NCBI RefSeq assembly: GCF_900109925.1
Contig: NZ_FOBW01000014.1
Span: forward strand, 1-64,000
Direction of reading: 5' to 3'
DNA from: Mesobacillus persicus
Lineage (GTDB): Bacteria > Bacillota > Bacilli > Bacillales > Cytobacillaceae
DNA length: 64,000 nt
Numbering within the stretch: position 1 is the stretch's first letter; each line of letters opens with the position of its first letter. The position numbers and the translations under genes were made by a program. The notes under the pieces were generated by a model, which did not search any database, was not told the DNA's origin, and saw only the letters and a list, made by a program, of their open reading frames with translations. Shown here one piece after another: positions 7,407-16,982 of the stretch.

Positions 7407-8702
7407 TCATATAGATCTTTTACTTCTGCTACATAGGTGCTTTTGTAATACAGTGTAACTTGCAACCAATCTAACTAACATTCCAACACATATTGCCATA
7501 GCCGCACCATCTATTTGATAAATTGGGATTAATAATATCGATGCTAATGTACTAAAAATAACCATAAGGATATAAATTGGGATTTGAGCCTTAAAATTTC
7601 GAGTTGCATTTAACCCAGTTCCTAGGGCTGTGGTAATATACCATATTGCAGCGGAAACCATTACCCATATAAATAAACTATTAAACTGTGCATACTCAAA
7701 ACTATAAATTAATGTTAGTGTTATTTCCCCAAAAAAGGTAGCAACAATTATACCCGATAGCCCGATACCTATTGATAACATAATAAATCTATTCAATAAT
7801 GTTCTAAACAAACTAATTTTCCCTTGACTAAAATACAAAGAAAGTCTCGGTGTTACAGCTTGTCCCAATGCATTTATTATTGTACTCCCCACAACCATTA
7901 AGTATGTTATTGCAGCGAAATATCCTAACATCTCTTCTCCTGCAGAACCTTGGATAAAATACCTCGGTATATTGACGTTCAATGTGTCTAAAGCAGCAAC
8001 AATACCTAATGGAAATGATATAGCAGCAAGTCTTTTCAAGTTACTATAGGACCATTTCAGTTTCACTTCCTCACTATTAGCTAAATATTCACCTAGAATT
8101 TTTTTACTCATTCTGTAATCATAAATAATTAATATTAGTACCCAACTTATAATTAATCCAGTTAATGTTATTAATATATTTTCAGTTAAGTATATTAGGA
8201 CTAAAACAATGATTAAGGATAGAACTCCTTTAATAATTTTTGAAATTGAGACTAAATGGAGCTTCTCTACTTTTTGAAAAATTCCATGGAAAATGTCACT
8301 AATAAATTCAGAGACCTTTAATATTCCAACCTGCAAAACTACAAATAATGTTAGTAAATTATTTGTTAAAAATGGGGATATTATGATTATAAAAATAAAA
8401 GAAATTAACATCATTAGAATTCTTAAAGTTAAATAATCATTAAATCTATATTGTTCGGTTTTATCTGTTACCATTACCACCCTTAAATTAAAACTTAATA
8501 ATACAAAAAAAGGAGCGGTAATAGCCAAGCCTAATGCATACTGTCCCACCATTTCAGGTGTACCAAACTTTGTAAGGGTGATAAGAATTCCCCATTGGCT
8601 CATCGCGTATATTACGTTCCCAACAAAGGCCCAGATAACATTACTTTTTAACGAAAGATTATTTTTTTTTGTAATTCTAGAGCTTATCAAACTAATTTTC
8701 AC
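7407..8702 (-). CDS. wzx: Wzx-type oligosaccharide flippase
   Basis: 431 residues with about 12-14 hydrophobic helices and few motifs, as in the MATE/MVF flippase superfamily. The N-terminus (SLKSNVIWAFVGNVIYAMSQ) is the usual first helix. The start ATG 8702 follows GGAGTGAAA. It moves undecaprenyl-linked repeat units across the membrane and pairs with the Wzy-like gene just upstream. The subfamily is very divergent, so the call rests on topology and context. Confidence 0.85.
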   Translation of the reverse strand: MKISLISSRITKKNNLSLKSNVIWAFVGNVIYAMSQWGILITLTKFGTPEMVGQYALGLAITAPFFVLLSFNLRVVMVTDKTEQYRFNDYLTLRILMMLISFIFIIIISPFLTNNLLTLFVVLQVGILKVSEFISDIFHGIFQKVEKLHLVSISKIIKGVLSLIIVLVLIYLTENILITLTGLIISWVLILIIYDYRMSKKILGEYLANSEEVKLKWSYSNLKRLAAISFPLGIVAALDTLNVNIPRYFIQGSAGEEMLGYFAAITYLMVVGSTIINALGQAVTPRLSLYFSQGKISLFRTLLNRFIMLSIGIGLSGIIVATFFGEITLTLIYSFEYAQFNSLFIWVMVSAAIWYITTALGTGLNATRNFKAQIPIYILMVIFSTLASILLIPIYQIDGAAMAICVGMLVRLVASYTVLQKHLCSRSKRSI

Positions 8703-9013
8703 TCCATTTATTCATTAATGATATTTATTCTCGATTATTCTAATAGCTACGTGCTTATGTGAATTAAATGTTCTAATAAATGAATAAATAGGTTTTCCCT
8801 TCGCTATCATTAACTGAAAGAAAATATAATTACCCTAAACTAAGAAAAAACCTAAGTTGATAATTACATTCAATTAGTACTTGGTTTTTAACTAAATCCA
8901 TAATGTACTTCATAAGTTACCAGCAATTTAGATTTCAAAAGAAGATACTGTAAAATTTTTTATAAAACTATACTATTATTTATCATTTCAACATTAATTT
9001 AAGCCTAACTTGT
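8703..9013. other. Gene-free AT-rich gap between wzy and wzx
   Basis: 311 bp with no ORF carrying an RBS, no convincing hairpin terminator and no clear promoter. It is unusually long for this operon and may be a recombination scar of the exchangeable capsule cassette. Confidence 0.5.
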
Positions 9014-10408
9014 TTAGTATCTATTCTTAAAAACCTTTGCGAATTGATTGTTTATCCAGATGATTATTAAAAAAATACTTAAGTGACTAACAAAAAAAGC
9101 AAATGTGTTTTGTAAATCACCACGATTCATAAAAAAGAATAAGGATAACGAGAATGGGTAGAATACTGCTAATATAGTAGAGTGTTCAAATTTAACATTC
9201 TCCCAATATACCTTATCTAAATATGCACTGATTTTACCAAAAAACAATGCCAAAATAATAACTCCAAAAATTCCAAAGTTAATTATTCCTTCAGCAATTA
9301 AAGGAGCAGATCCATTTGTGAAGCTATGTCCATAAGCTTCAAGTATATATGCACCACTTCCAATAGGCTTAGACGGCCATATCGATCTTGGTATAAAAAA
9401 TAATAATGGACCCAAAAGCTGATACCCAAAAGAAATACCATATTCATTGGTATAAATATACGAGTAGATAATCATTGTAAACGAGTCGTAATGCCCAGTT
9501 AGGAAATTATCTGAGATATCGGAAATAGTCTGAAAAACAACTCCATCCGGTATATCAAACAATGAATATCGTCTAAAGACATTTATCAAAGGAAATACAA
9601 TAATAAATGCTAGAAAAAAAACAAATATAAATAATCTATTCTTTTTAAAACTACTAAACATTAAGAGAATGAGACCTATATAAACAACTGCAACATTAAA
9701 ACGAGCTAAGCCAAAAGGGGTATTGACAATTAAACAAGCTACAAGTTGAATTATAACTAGGAATAAACCCTGTTTAAATTTTTTATAAAATAAAATTGAA
9801 ATTGCCAATCCATATAATACAGAATTCCTTAAAAGTGAAGTAAGCATTTGTTGTTCTGCAAGGGATTCCTGTTGGAAAGCCGAACTTGCTGTTGACCTTG
9901 AAAATATAGCATTTAAACCAGTTTGACTTATAACATATAATGTTATTAATATACTCATAATTGTACTAAAAACAATAAAAGCATAATTAAAATTCACTTT
10001 GCTAGACAAAAACTTACTCTTATTTATTTTTCTACTAAATTTAATTTTTGTACCAATGTAGTAAAACAACATCCATAAGAATACAGCAAATGTAATATAT
10101 ATTAAATCCGTTGTCTCTAAGTTAAATGCATATAAGAAAGTGTTACTAGAATATTGGATGAATGCAGCAACCCCATAAAAAATAAAACAAAAAAACCAAT
10201 GTAACATTACAATCGAATATGATTTTTTCGCAACTTCGACTAACAGCATAACTAATGAAAATGTAAGAATTAACAAAAACATTAATACTAGGATCAAATC
10301 ATTTTGAACAGGATTAAGGTTAAGAATAATACCTGCATAAAACAAAAACGATACTAATCCAAATATTAATACAAGAAATAGATTTTTCAACTTTATTTGA
10401 TACACCAT
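9014..10408 (-). CDS. wzy: Wzy-type oligosaccharide repeat-unit polymerase
   Basis: 464 residues, about 11-12 membrane helices and a larger extracytoplasmic loop near residues 285-355 (FRRYSLFDIPDG to SIWPSKPIGSGAYI). This is the hallmark of O-antigen/capsule polymerases of the OAPol family. Start ATG 10408 has GGAG 11 bases upstream. It would polymerise flipped repeat units outside the membrane under YwqC/YwqD control. A WaaL-type ligase is unlikely in a Gram-positive capsule cluster. Confidence 0.8.
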   Translation of the reverse strand: MVYQIKLKNLFLVLIFGLVSFLFYAGIILNLNPVQNDLILVLMFLLILTFSLVMLLVEVAKKSYSIVMLHWFFCFIFYGVAAFIQYSSNTFLYAFNLETTDLIYITFAVFLWMLFYYIGTKIKFSRKINKSKFLSSKVNFNYAFIVFSTIMSILITLYVISQTGLNAIFSRSTASSAFQQESLAEQQMLTSLLRNSVLYGLAISILFYKKFKQGLFLVIIQLVACLIVNTPFGLARFNVAVVYIGLILLMFSSFKKNRLFIFVFFLAFIIVFPLINVFRRYSLFDIPDGVVFQTISDISDNFLTGHYDSFTMIIYSYIYTNEYGISFGYQLLGPLLFFIPRSIWPSKPIGSGAYILEAYGHSFTNGSAPLIAEGIINFGIFGVIILALFFGKISAYLDKVYWENVKFEHSTILAVFYPFSLSLFFFMNRGDLQNTFAFFVSHLSIFLIIIWINNQFAKVFKNRY

Positions 10409-10523
10409 ATGGCATATTACTCCTAACCTTTTTGTTTAAAACAAAAGCATTATTAATTGCTCTTGATATTCCTTAATTATTTTTTTAATTTCTAGAGCCT
10501 ATCGTCTTACTTTGACTTTACCT

Positions 10524-11720
10524 TTAAATTATTTTTTTATATAACTCTAAGTATTTCTGAAACTTGTCCTCTTTATTAAAGTGTTCTTTAGCATGACTTC
10601 TGCAACTATATTTATTCTTACCATTCTCTTTTACTTTTCGTATATTAATAAAAAGATCACCGACATTCTTTTCTTCTGAAATAATACCGCAACTTTCATT
10701 TATACTTTCAATACTTCCACCTGTATTAAATGTAATAACTGGCGTTCCACAAGCTAATGCCTCCAAATTAGTCGTTGGAAAATTATCTTCTAGAGTAGGA
10801 TTTACAAATACATCGGCTGCAGAATAAATTTCTGCTAATTCCTTTACACTATCTGTTTTAGTTATACCAATAACATTGTCCGGTAGTTCTTTAGTTTGTT
10901 GTTCTGTAAGTCCAACCATTACAATGACTTCATCTTCTTTTAGTTCCTTCGACAGACCATAAAAATATTCGTAACCTTTTCGTTTTTCCCATGCTCCGGC
11001 CACACCTAAAATAATAAACTTATCTTTTATATTTAACTTTCCTCTGAAATCACTTTCGGTTGGTTTAAAAACTTCCAGGTCTATCCCATTATTAATAACT
11101 TCTACAGGATACCTACCTAAAAATGATTTTTTCACAATCTCCGCAAGCCAATTTGATGGTGTAACAATAGTTAGGTGTTTAACACCATTAAATAGCTCTT
11201 TTTTCTTGTAATAATTTTGCTTTGAATTATCAGCAATTAAACTACTTGGATAACTTTTAGTTTGGGGGCAACTATGGCATTCCGTTATCCATTTATCGCA
11301 ACTAACATAATCAAAGTACGAGCAATGTCCCGTAAATGGCCAGCAATCATGTAATGTCCAAACGACAGGTTTTTCAGTTTCTTTTAGATAATCAAATAAG
11401 ATTTCAATATTAAGATAATAACCATGAATATTGTGTAAGTGTATAACGTCAGGATCTAGTTCTTTTACCTTATTGATAAAATCTTTTGTTGCTTTTTTTG
11501 AAGCAAAGCCGTGCTTATCAAAAAATCTTGTCTGAGCAACATGGATATAATTATCAAGTTTGCTTCCTATTTTTATAGTTGTATCAGAGAACTTTGCATT
11601 ACCTCTGCCGAAAGCAATATAACTTTCATTTCCTTCATTTTTTAAGATTTTATCAATATCAGTGGCTATACGACCAGTACTTCCAACACCGCATACAGAA
11701 TTGATTTGTAGTACCCTCAT
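10524..11720 (-). CDS. GT4-family glycosyltransferase
   Basis: 398 residues. GT-B fold: N-terminal QINSVCGVGSTGRIA glycine-rich loop, VINNGIDLEVFKP hinge, and the donor-site signature PTTNLEALACGTPVI with the preceding Glu. The ATG overlaps the capG stop (TAATG), indicating tight coupling. An unusual cysteine-rich stretch, CWPFTGHCSYFDYVSC with further Cys, lies near residues 125-150, as in WcaC-like transferases. It adds one sugar of the repeat unit at the cytoplasmic face; the specificity cannot be read from sequence. Confidence 0.85.
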   Translation of the reverse strand: MRVLQINSVCGVGSTGRIATDIDKILKNEGNESYIAFGRGNAKFSDTTIKIGSKLDNYIHVAQTRFFDKHGFASKKATKDFINKVKELDPDVIHLHNIHGYYLNIEILFDYLKETEKPVVWTLHDCWPFTGHCSYFDYVSCDKWITECHSCPQTKSYPSSLIADNSKQNYYKKKELFNGVKHLTIVTPSNWLAEIVKKSFLGRYPVEVINNGIDLEVFKPTESDFRGKLNIKDKFIILGVAGAWEKRKGYEYFYGLSKELKEDEVIVMVGLTEQQTKELPDNVIGITKTDSVKELAEIYSAADVFVNPTLEDNFPTTNLEALACGTPVITFNTGGSIESINESCGIISEEKNVGDLFINIRKVKENGKNKYSCRSHAKEHFNKEDKFQKYLELYKKII

Positions 11721-12844
11721 TACTTACCCCACACTACTCTATTAACATAATCTGTATACGATAATATAATTCTTAAAACTTTTTCTGAAACATTTGGCAT
11801 ACTATAATCAGCTACAGACCTTAACGTTCCTTTTTCTTGCACTTCTATTATTTCTAATCCTTGTAGTATACGATCTTTCTTTAAACCTACCATCATCACC
11901 GAGGCTTCCTCCATAGCTTCTGGCCTTTCATGAGCTTGTCTAATATTAAGCGCTCTAAAATCTAGAATAGAAGACTCCTCGCTAATTGTCCCACTATCAC
12001 TAAGAACTGCTTTTGATTTAATTTGTAATTTCACATAATCATTAAATCCGAGAGGTTTCATTGTTTTTACAAGTGGATTAAATATAATCCCTTTTGACTC
12101 AATCATTTTTCTTGTTCTTGGGTGGGTACTTACGATTACAGGTAAATTATATTTTTCTGCAATTGCATTTAAACTCTCCACTAGGTCTTGAAAATTTATA
12201 TCTGAATTAATATTTTCTTCTCGATGTGCAGAAACTACGAAGTACTTGTCTTCTTCAAGTCCCAGTCTCTTTACTACATCTGATTTTTCAATGTCATCTT
12301 TTCTAGAGTTGAGAACCTCAAACATTGGACTTCCAGTTTTAATTATTCTATCTGATGAGAACCCTTCTCTGAGAAGGTATTCCCTAGCAATATCACTATA
12401 CGTTAAATTAATGTCAGCTGTATGATCAACAATTTTCCTGTTCGTTTCTTCAGGTACTCTTTGATCAAAGCATCTATTTCCAGCTTCCATATGAAAAATT
12501 GGAATGTGTCTTCTCTTAGCAGCAATCGCGCATAAGCAGCTATTGGTATCTCCAAGTACTAAAAATGCATCAGGTTTTACTTCTTCCATAATAGGATCTA
12601 TTTTAACAAGAATGTTACCGATTGTTTCTACCGCTGTTCCAGTCGCCGCATTAAGAAAATAATTCGGTTTCTTCAAATTAAAGTCATTAAAAAATACTTC
12701 GTTTAATTCATAATCGTAATTTTGCCCTGTATGGACAAGAGTATGTTCGATTGCATTAGATTCTTCTAATTTATTTATAACAGCTGATAGTCTAATAATT
12801 TCCGGTCTCGTACCTACTACTGTCATTACTTTTAATTTCTTCAT
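11720..12844 (-). CDS. capG: Non-hydrolysing UDP-sugar 2-epimerase (CapG/FnlC type)
   Basis: 374 residues. ATG 12844 is preferred because TTGGAGG lies 10 bases upstream and the family starts with MKVMTVVGTRPEIIRL. Also present are GDTNSC, HMEAGNR and SDSGTISEESS. The WecB fold is shared with UDP-GlcNAc 2-epimerase. Following capE and capF directly, it should perform the last step to UDP-L-FucNAc. The start falls just after the capF stop. Confidence 0.88.
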   Translation of the reverse strand: MKKLKVMTVVGTRPEIIRLSAVINKLEESNAIEHTLVHTGQNYDYELNEVFFNDFNLKKPNYFLNAATGTAVETIGNILVKIDPIMEEVKPDAFLVLGDTNSCLCAIAAKRRHIPIFHMEAGNRCFDQRVPEETNRKIVDHTADINLTYSDIAREYLLREGFSSDRIIKTGSPMFEVLNSRKDDIEKSDVVKRLGLEEDKYFVVSAHREENINSDINFQDLVESLNAIAEKYNLPVIVSTHPRTRKMIESKGIIFNPLVKTMKPLGFNDYVKLQIKSKAVLSDSGTISEESSILDFRALNIRQAHERPEAMEEASVMMVGLKKDRILQGLEIIEVQEKGTLRSVADYSMPNVSEKVLRIILSYTDYVNRVVWGK

Positions 12845-12848
12845 TAAT

Positions 12849-13958
12849 TTAAACCTCCAAGAAATAGGTATCTGGCTTTTCAGGATCAAAAAACTCATTT
12901 GCCCACATAATTGTAACCATATCGGTATCTCCTAGGTTTTCAATATTATGCGTATAGCCAGTGGGTATATCAACTACTTCTAACTTTTCTCCATTGACGA
13001 AATATTCGATGACTTCATCTGAGCCAATCTTTCTAAAACGAATAACTCCTTCTCCACTTACAACAAGGAACTTTTCATTCTTTGTGTGGTGCCAATGGTT
13101 TCCTTTCGTTATACCAGGTTTAGATATATTCACAGAAACTTGTCCTCTTTCTGCAGTCTTAATAAACTCAGTAAAAGAACCTCTATGATCAACATTCATC
13201 TTAAGGTCGTAACTGAACTTATCCTCTGGTAAGTAGCTCAAGTACGTACTATATAATTTCTTCGTAAACGAATTAGACATATCTGGAATAGAGCGCTCTT
13301 CGCGGCTATTTTTGAACGAATTTAATAAATCAACTATTTCTCCAAGTGTGATAGTATGAACCACCGGTACTTCACAAAAATCTCCAACCATGTTTTCATT
13401 ACCTTGTAAAGCTCTTATCAATTCTTCTACTACACCATCTATATAAACTAAATTCACCACAACACTAGGATCATTTACGGTAACTGGTAATTCACGAGCA
13501 ATATTATGACAGAACGTTGCTACTGCACTGTTATAATTTGGTTTACACCATTTGCCGAATACATTTGGAAAACGATAAACAAGTACTTTCGCTCCAGTTT
13601 CTTTACTGTATTCAAAGAGTAAATCTTCACCAGCTTTTTTGCTAATACCATAAGGATTGTCTAGAACCGCTTGGATAGATGAAGAAATCATAACTGGACA
13701 TGTATTTTGATTTTTTTTCAACGCTTCTAATAGTGTTGATGTAAGTCCATAGTTACCATCCATGAACTCGGATTGATCCTTTGGACGGTTAACTCCTGCA
13801 AGGTGAAAGACAAAGTCTGCTTCTCTACAATATTGGTCAAGCTGCTCATGATTTGTTTCCTTGCAATATTCAAAGATGTCCGTGTAGTTTTGGTTTCTTA
13901 ATTCTGCTATTAGGTTCTTACCAATAAAACCTTTTGCACCTGTAACTAGAATCTTCAT
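12849..13958 (-). CDS. capF: Bifunctional epimerase/reductase with cupin domain (CapF/FnlB type)
   Basis: 369 residues. N-terminal SDR domain (GAKGFIGKNLI at about 7-17, YGISKKAGE with Tyr-x3-Lys) and C-terminal cupin (about 245-369; HRGSFTEFIKT, GNHWHHTKNEKF with metal-binding His). This two-domain layout is diagnostic for CapF of the UDP-L-FucNAc pathway, where the cupin epimerises C3 and the SDR reduces C4. ATG overlaps the capE stop by 4 bp. Confidence 0.92.
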   Translation of the reverse strand: MKILVTGAKGFIGKNLIAELRNQNYTDIFEYCKETNHEQLDQYCREADFVFHLAGVNRPKDQSEFMDGNYGLTSTLLEALKKNQNTCPVMISSSIQAVLDNPYGISKKAGEDLLFEYSKETGAKVLVYRFPNVFGKWCKPNYNSAVATFCHNIARELPVTVNDPSVVVNLVYIDGVVEELIRALQGNENMVGDFCEVPVVHTITLGEIVDLLNSFKNSREERSIPDMSNSFTKKLYSTYLSYLPEDKFSYDLKMNVDHRGSFTEFIKTAERGQVSVNISKPGITKGNHWHHTKNEKFLVVSGEGVIRFRKIGSDEVIEYFVNGEKLEVVDIPTGYTHNIENLGDTDMVTIMWANEFFDPEKPDTYFLEV

Positions 13959-14977
13959 GAATAAACCAAACCTTTCAGCTCATTTTGAACATACTCAAGC
14001 TCTAATAACTTTTCTTTAATTTGTTCGATAATTAATCGATCTGTATTATGAGAATTGTATTCCTCTTCCGTAGATAATTTCTGATCACCTTCTACAAAAA
14101 ACTTGTCATAGTTCAGATCTCTTGTATCAGCAGGAACACGGTAAAATCCGCCTAAATCCTGTGCAACTACGTGTTCTTCTCTAGTAAGAAGAGTTTCATA
14201 TAACTTTTCTCCATGGCGTGTACCAATAATCTTTATTTCATTATCTGCATTGAATAACTCTTTAAGTGCTATTGCTAGATCACCAATAGTAGAGGCTGGT
14301 GACTTTTGAACCATAATATCTCCTGCTTGAGCATTTTGGAATGCAAAGACTACTAATTCAACCGCTTCTTCAAGACTCATTAGAAATCTAGTCATATTAG
14401 GGTCTGTAATGGTAATTGGATAGCCATTTTTAATTTGTTCTATAAATAACGGAATTACAGAACCTCTTGATGCCATGACATTTCCATAGCGTGTCCCACA
14501 AATAAGTGTTTTTTCTGGGTCAACTGTCTTTGCCTTAGCTACAAATACTTTTTCCATCATTGCTTTTGAGATACCCATAGCGTTAATAGGGTAAGCTGCT
14601 TTATCTGTAGACAAGCAAATCACTTTCTTAACACCACTTTCAATAGAAGCAGTAAGAACGTTTTCCGTCCCGAGTACATTTGTTTTTACAGCTTCTAACG
14701 GGAAAAATTCACAAGAGGGAACTTGTTTAAGAGCAGCTGCATGAAAAACGTAATCAACTCCATGCATAGCATTTTTCACACTTGCAAGATCTCTTACATC
14801 TCCTAGGTAAAATTTAAGTTTATGGTTTTTATAAAGTTTTCGCATATCATCTTGTTTCTTTTCATCACGAGAAAATATACGTATTTCTTTTATATCCGTA
14901 TCTAAAAATCTATTCATGACAGCATTTCCGAAAGAACCTGTACCGCCTGTAATTAATAAAGTTTTATTTTCAAACAT
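13955..14977 (-). CDS. capE: UDP-GlcNAc 4,6-dehydratase/5-epimerase (CapE/FnlA type)
   Basis: 340 residues. Soluble SDR with TGGTGSFGNAV at about 10-20. The catalytic Tyr is replaced by Met in MGISKAMMEKV, as in CapE-type inverting dehydratases. RYGNVMASRGSVIPLF is conserved. It starts the UDP-L-FucNAc branch and is the second 4,6-dehydratase in the cluster; the other is the membrane protein at 21038-22855. Start ATG behind GAGGTAATTCT. Confidence 0.92.
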   Translation of the reverse strand: MFENKTLLITGGTGSFGNAVMNRFLDTDIKEIRIFSRDEKKQDDMRKLYKNHKLKFYLGDVRDLASVKNAMHGVDYVFHAAALKQVPSCEFFPLEAVKTNVLGTENVLTASIESGVKKVICLSTDKAAYPINAMGISKAMMEKVFVAKAKTVDPEKTLICGTRYGNVMASRGSVIPLFIEQIKNGYPITITDPNMTRFLMSLEEAVELVVFAFQNAQAGDIMVQKSPASTIGDLAIALKELFNADNEIKIIGTRHGEKLYETLLTREEHVVAQDLGGFYRVPADTRDLNYDKFFVEGDQKLSTEEEYNSHNTDRLIIEQIKEKLLELEYVQNELKGLVYS

Positions 14978-14995
14978 AGAATTACCTCTTTCAAA

Positions 14996-16192
14996 TTATT
15001 TGAAGTGTTTTTCTAAGATTTCAACAGAATGCTTAACCTGGAAATTATTTACGATATATTCCCGTCCGTTAAGTCCTTGTGTTATCAAATCTTTACTGTT
15101 TGCCATTGATTTAACCTTTGCTATAAAAGCATCAGCATCTCCTGACCAAACCCATTCACCACATTGAGCTTCAGTTATTAAGTCTTTTAAGTCGGTTACT
15201 TTATCAGTAACTGCAAGAACAGGCTTTGCATATTCCATATATGATAGTATTCTTGAGGGATAATTTGGAATTGTGAATTTTGGATCTAGAACAATTAACC
15301 CTACATTACATTCTTTAGTAATCTGTTCATAGTCATCTCTTGGTAGATTTTCTACTAACTTTGCGTTACTAACTTTATTCTCACTTATGGTTTTCTCAAG
15401 TTTATATCTATCTGTTCCTCGCCCAACAAAGAGAAAGTATATTTCATCATTATCCTTACATTCTTTAACTGCTTTACATAGAAGTTCAATAAACTGCGGC
15501 CTTCCCATATTCCCACCAAAAAGAAAAACACAAGCATCCTTAGGTATACTGTACCGTTCACGCATAGGATACTCATTTGTTTCAATTATCTTAGTAATTT
15601 TTTTTGTATTTGGAAAGATCTCTAGTTTGCTATTATCTAACCACGGGTTATGTTCTACGAGATAATTTTTATTAGCTAAAGACATGCAACCAATAGTATC
15701 AGCAGTTTGATACAACTTTTTTTCCTTTGTAAGAAAATACTTATACAATAACCCATTCTGTTTCATGATTCCTAAGTCTACTGCATTTTGAGGAAATATA
15801 TCCTTAAGCATAAGATAAGCTGGACAATCAAACTTTTTTTTAGCCCAAGCTACAAGTCCAGCATTTGTCACTGGGGGAGCTTCAAAGAGTATAAAGTCAA
15901 ACTCTTTATCTCCTAAATATTTTGTAATCCCTTTTTTCATCAATATCGGAATCTTTAATGTGGTTATTCCTTTTTCTATCAAACCAACATCGTAATAATT
16001 ACCAGTTACTACTCGTAGTACATCAAATCCGCGTTCTTTTTTTAGTTCCGTGTTTTTTTTATTCCTTGCTTGTTCTGCAACAGCCACTGTTAATTCATGG
16101 CCTGTTTCATGCAGTTTTTCTGCCAAATCAGTGTAAATAGTTGCGCCCTTATCTGGTTCTGGAAATGACGTGGCGATGTATAATACTTTCAA
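14996..16192 (-). CDS. GT4-family glycosyltransferase, WbuB-like
   Basis: 398 residues, TTG start 16192 with AAGGAG 11 bases upstream. The N-terminus ATSFPEPDKGATIYTDLAEK and the donor loop YPSRILSYMEYAKPVLAVTD recall WbuB-type L-FucNAc transferases, which often sit beside fnlA-B-C. Only 19 bp separate it from capE. Inferred: transfers L-FucNAc onto the priming sugar. The exact linkage and acceptor cannot be read. Confidence 0.8.
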   Translation of the reverse strand: MKVLYIATSFPEPDKGATIYTDLAEKLHETGHELTVAVAEQARNKKNTELKKERGFDVLRVVTGNYYDVGLIEKGITTLKIPILMKKGITKYLGDKEFDFILFEAPPVTNAGLVAWAKKKFDCPAYLMLKDIFPQNAVDLGIMKQNGLLYKYFLTKEKKLYQTADTIGCMSLANKNYLVEHNPWLDNSKLEIFPNTKKITKIIETNEYPMRERYSIPKDACVFLFGGNMGRPQFIELLCKAVKECKDNDEIYFLFVGRGTDRYKLEKTISENKVSNAKLVENLPRDDYEQITKECNVGLIVLDPKFTIPNYPSRILSYMEYAKPVLAVTDKVTDLKDLITEAQCGEWVWSGDADAFIAKVKSMANSKDLITQGLNGREYIVNNFQVKHSVEILEKHFK

Positions 16193-16232
16193 TTGTTATC
16201 AATCTCCTTACATTTTGTTAACAACAATAAAA

Positions 16233-16964
16233 TTACAAGTTCCACAGATGATAAACTTGATGACTTTCTACCTGTTTACAATTAACCTTATGATAAAAAT
16301 TAATTGCAGCTGTATTACGAACTTGTGTACCGACTTTTATTATGTTAACTCCACGATTATGAGCCGCATACTCTACAGCTCTGAATAAACTCGTACCGAT
16401 TCCACTTTTTGTAGTATTTTGTGAAACTGCAATAAGCTCTATCACACAAACATTATCTGAATAAGAATGTAATAAGAACCCATTCGTTTCAACATTTTCA
16501 TCGAAAGATAAGACATAGAACTTATCCTGTTTCTCAAAAGAATTCATTAACCATTGTTGATATACTTTTTCTCCACCACGTTTAGCCAGTTCTTTATCCT
16601 CTGTAAACTTAGAAAACTGAAAGTCTGCTATGTTAATAATTTGATCATTTCTTTTTAACGCTTGGTGAACAACAAGATTTTTTGGAATTTCATAAACGTC
16701 TTGTATCTTCTTTATAAACTGAATATTTACATCTGCCAAAAAGGCACTAGTATCTTTTCCAATGAATTGAGCGTTTTCTGGTTCAGAATTGCGGTTTTCG
16801 ATTGAGACAAACTGATAATCTTTAAATCTTTCTTTAAGATCATTCCATTCATTTTGTTTTAATGGTTTCTTTAGAATAGCTTTAGCACAAGTTACACCAA
16901 AAAACTCTGTGTCCCATTCAAGATTGTAGAAGGATGCTGGACTTTCTATGCTGCTTTTATCCAT
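16233..16964 (-). CDS. GNAT acetyltransferase, WecD-like
   Basis: 243 residues, ATG behind AAGGAG. The N-terminal half begins YNLEWDTEFFGVTCAK, the opening typical of WecD/FdtC-like sugar N-acetyltransferases. The C-terminal GNAT core has IELIAVSQNTTKSGIGTSLF (motif A, acetyl-CoA pyrophosphate loop). It sits 18 bp after the priming transferase and the aminotransferase. Inferred: acetylates the 4-amino group made by the aminotransferase, the job done by an LbH enzyme (EpsM/PglD) in the classic bacillosamine pathway. Confidence 0.75.
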   Translation of the reverse strand: MDKSSIESPASFYNLEWDTEFFGVTCAKAILKKPLKQNEWNDLKERFKDYQFVSIENRNSEPENAQFIGKDTSAFLADVNIQFIKKIQDVYEIPKNLVVHQALKRNDQIINIADFQFSKFTEDKELAKRGGEKVYQQWLMNSFEKQDKFYVLSFDENVETNGFLLHSYSDNVCVIELIAVSQNTTKSGIGTSLFRAVEYAAHNRGVNIIKVGTQVRNTAAINFYHKVNCKQVESHQVYHLWNL

Positions 16965-16982
16965 ATGACAATTACTCCTTCC

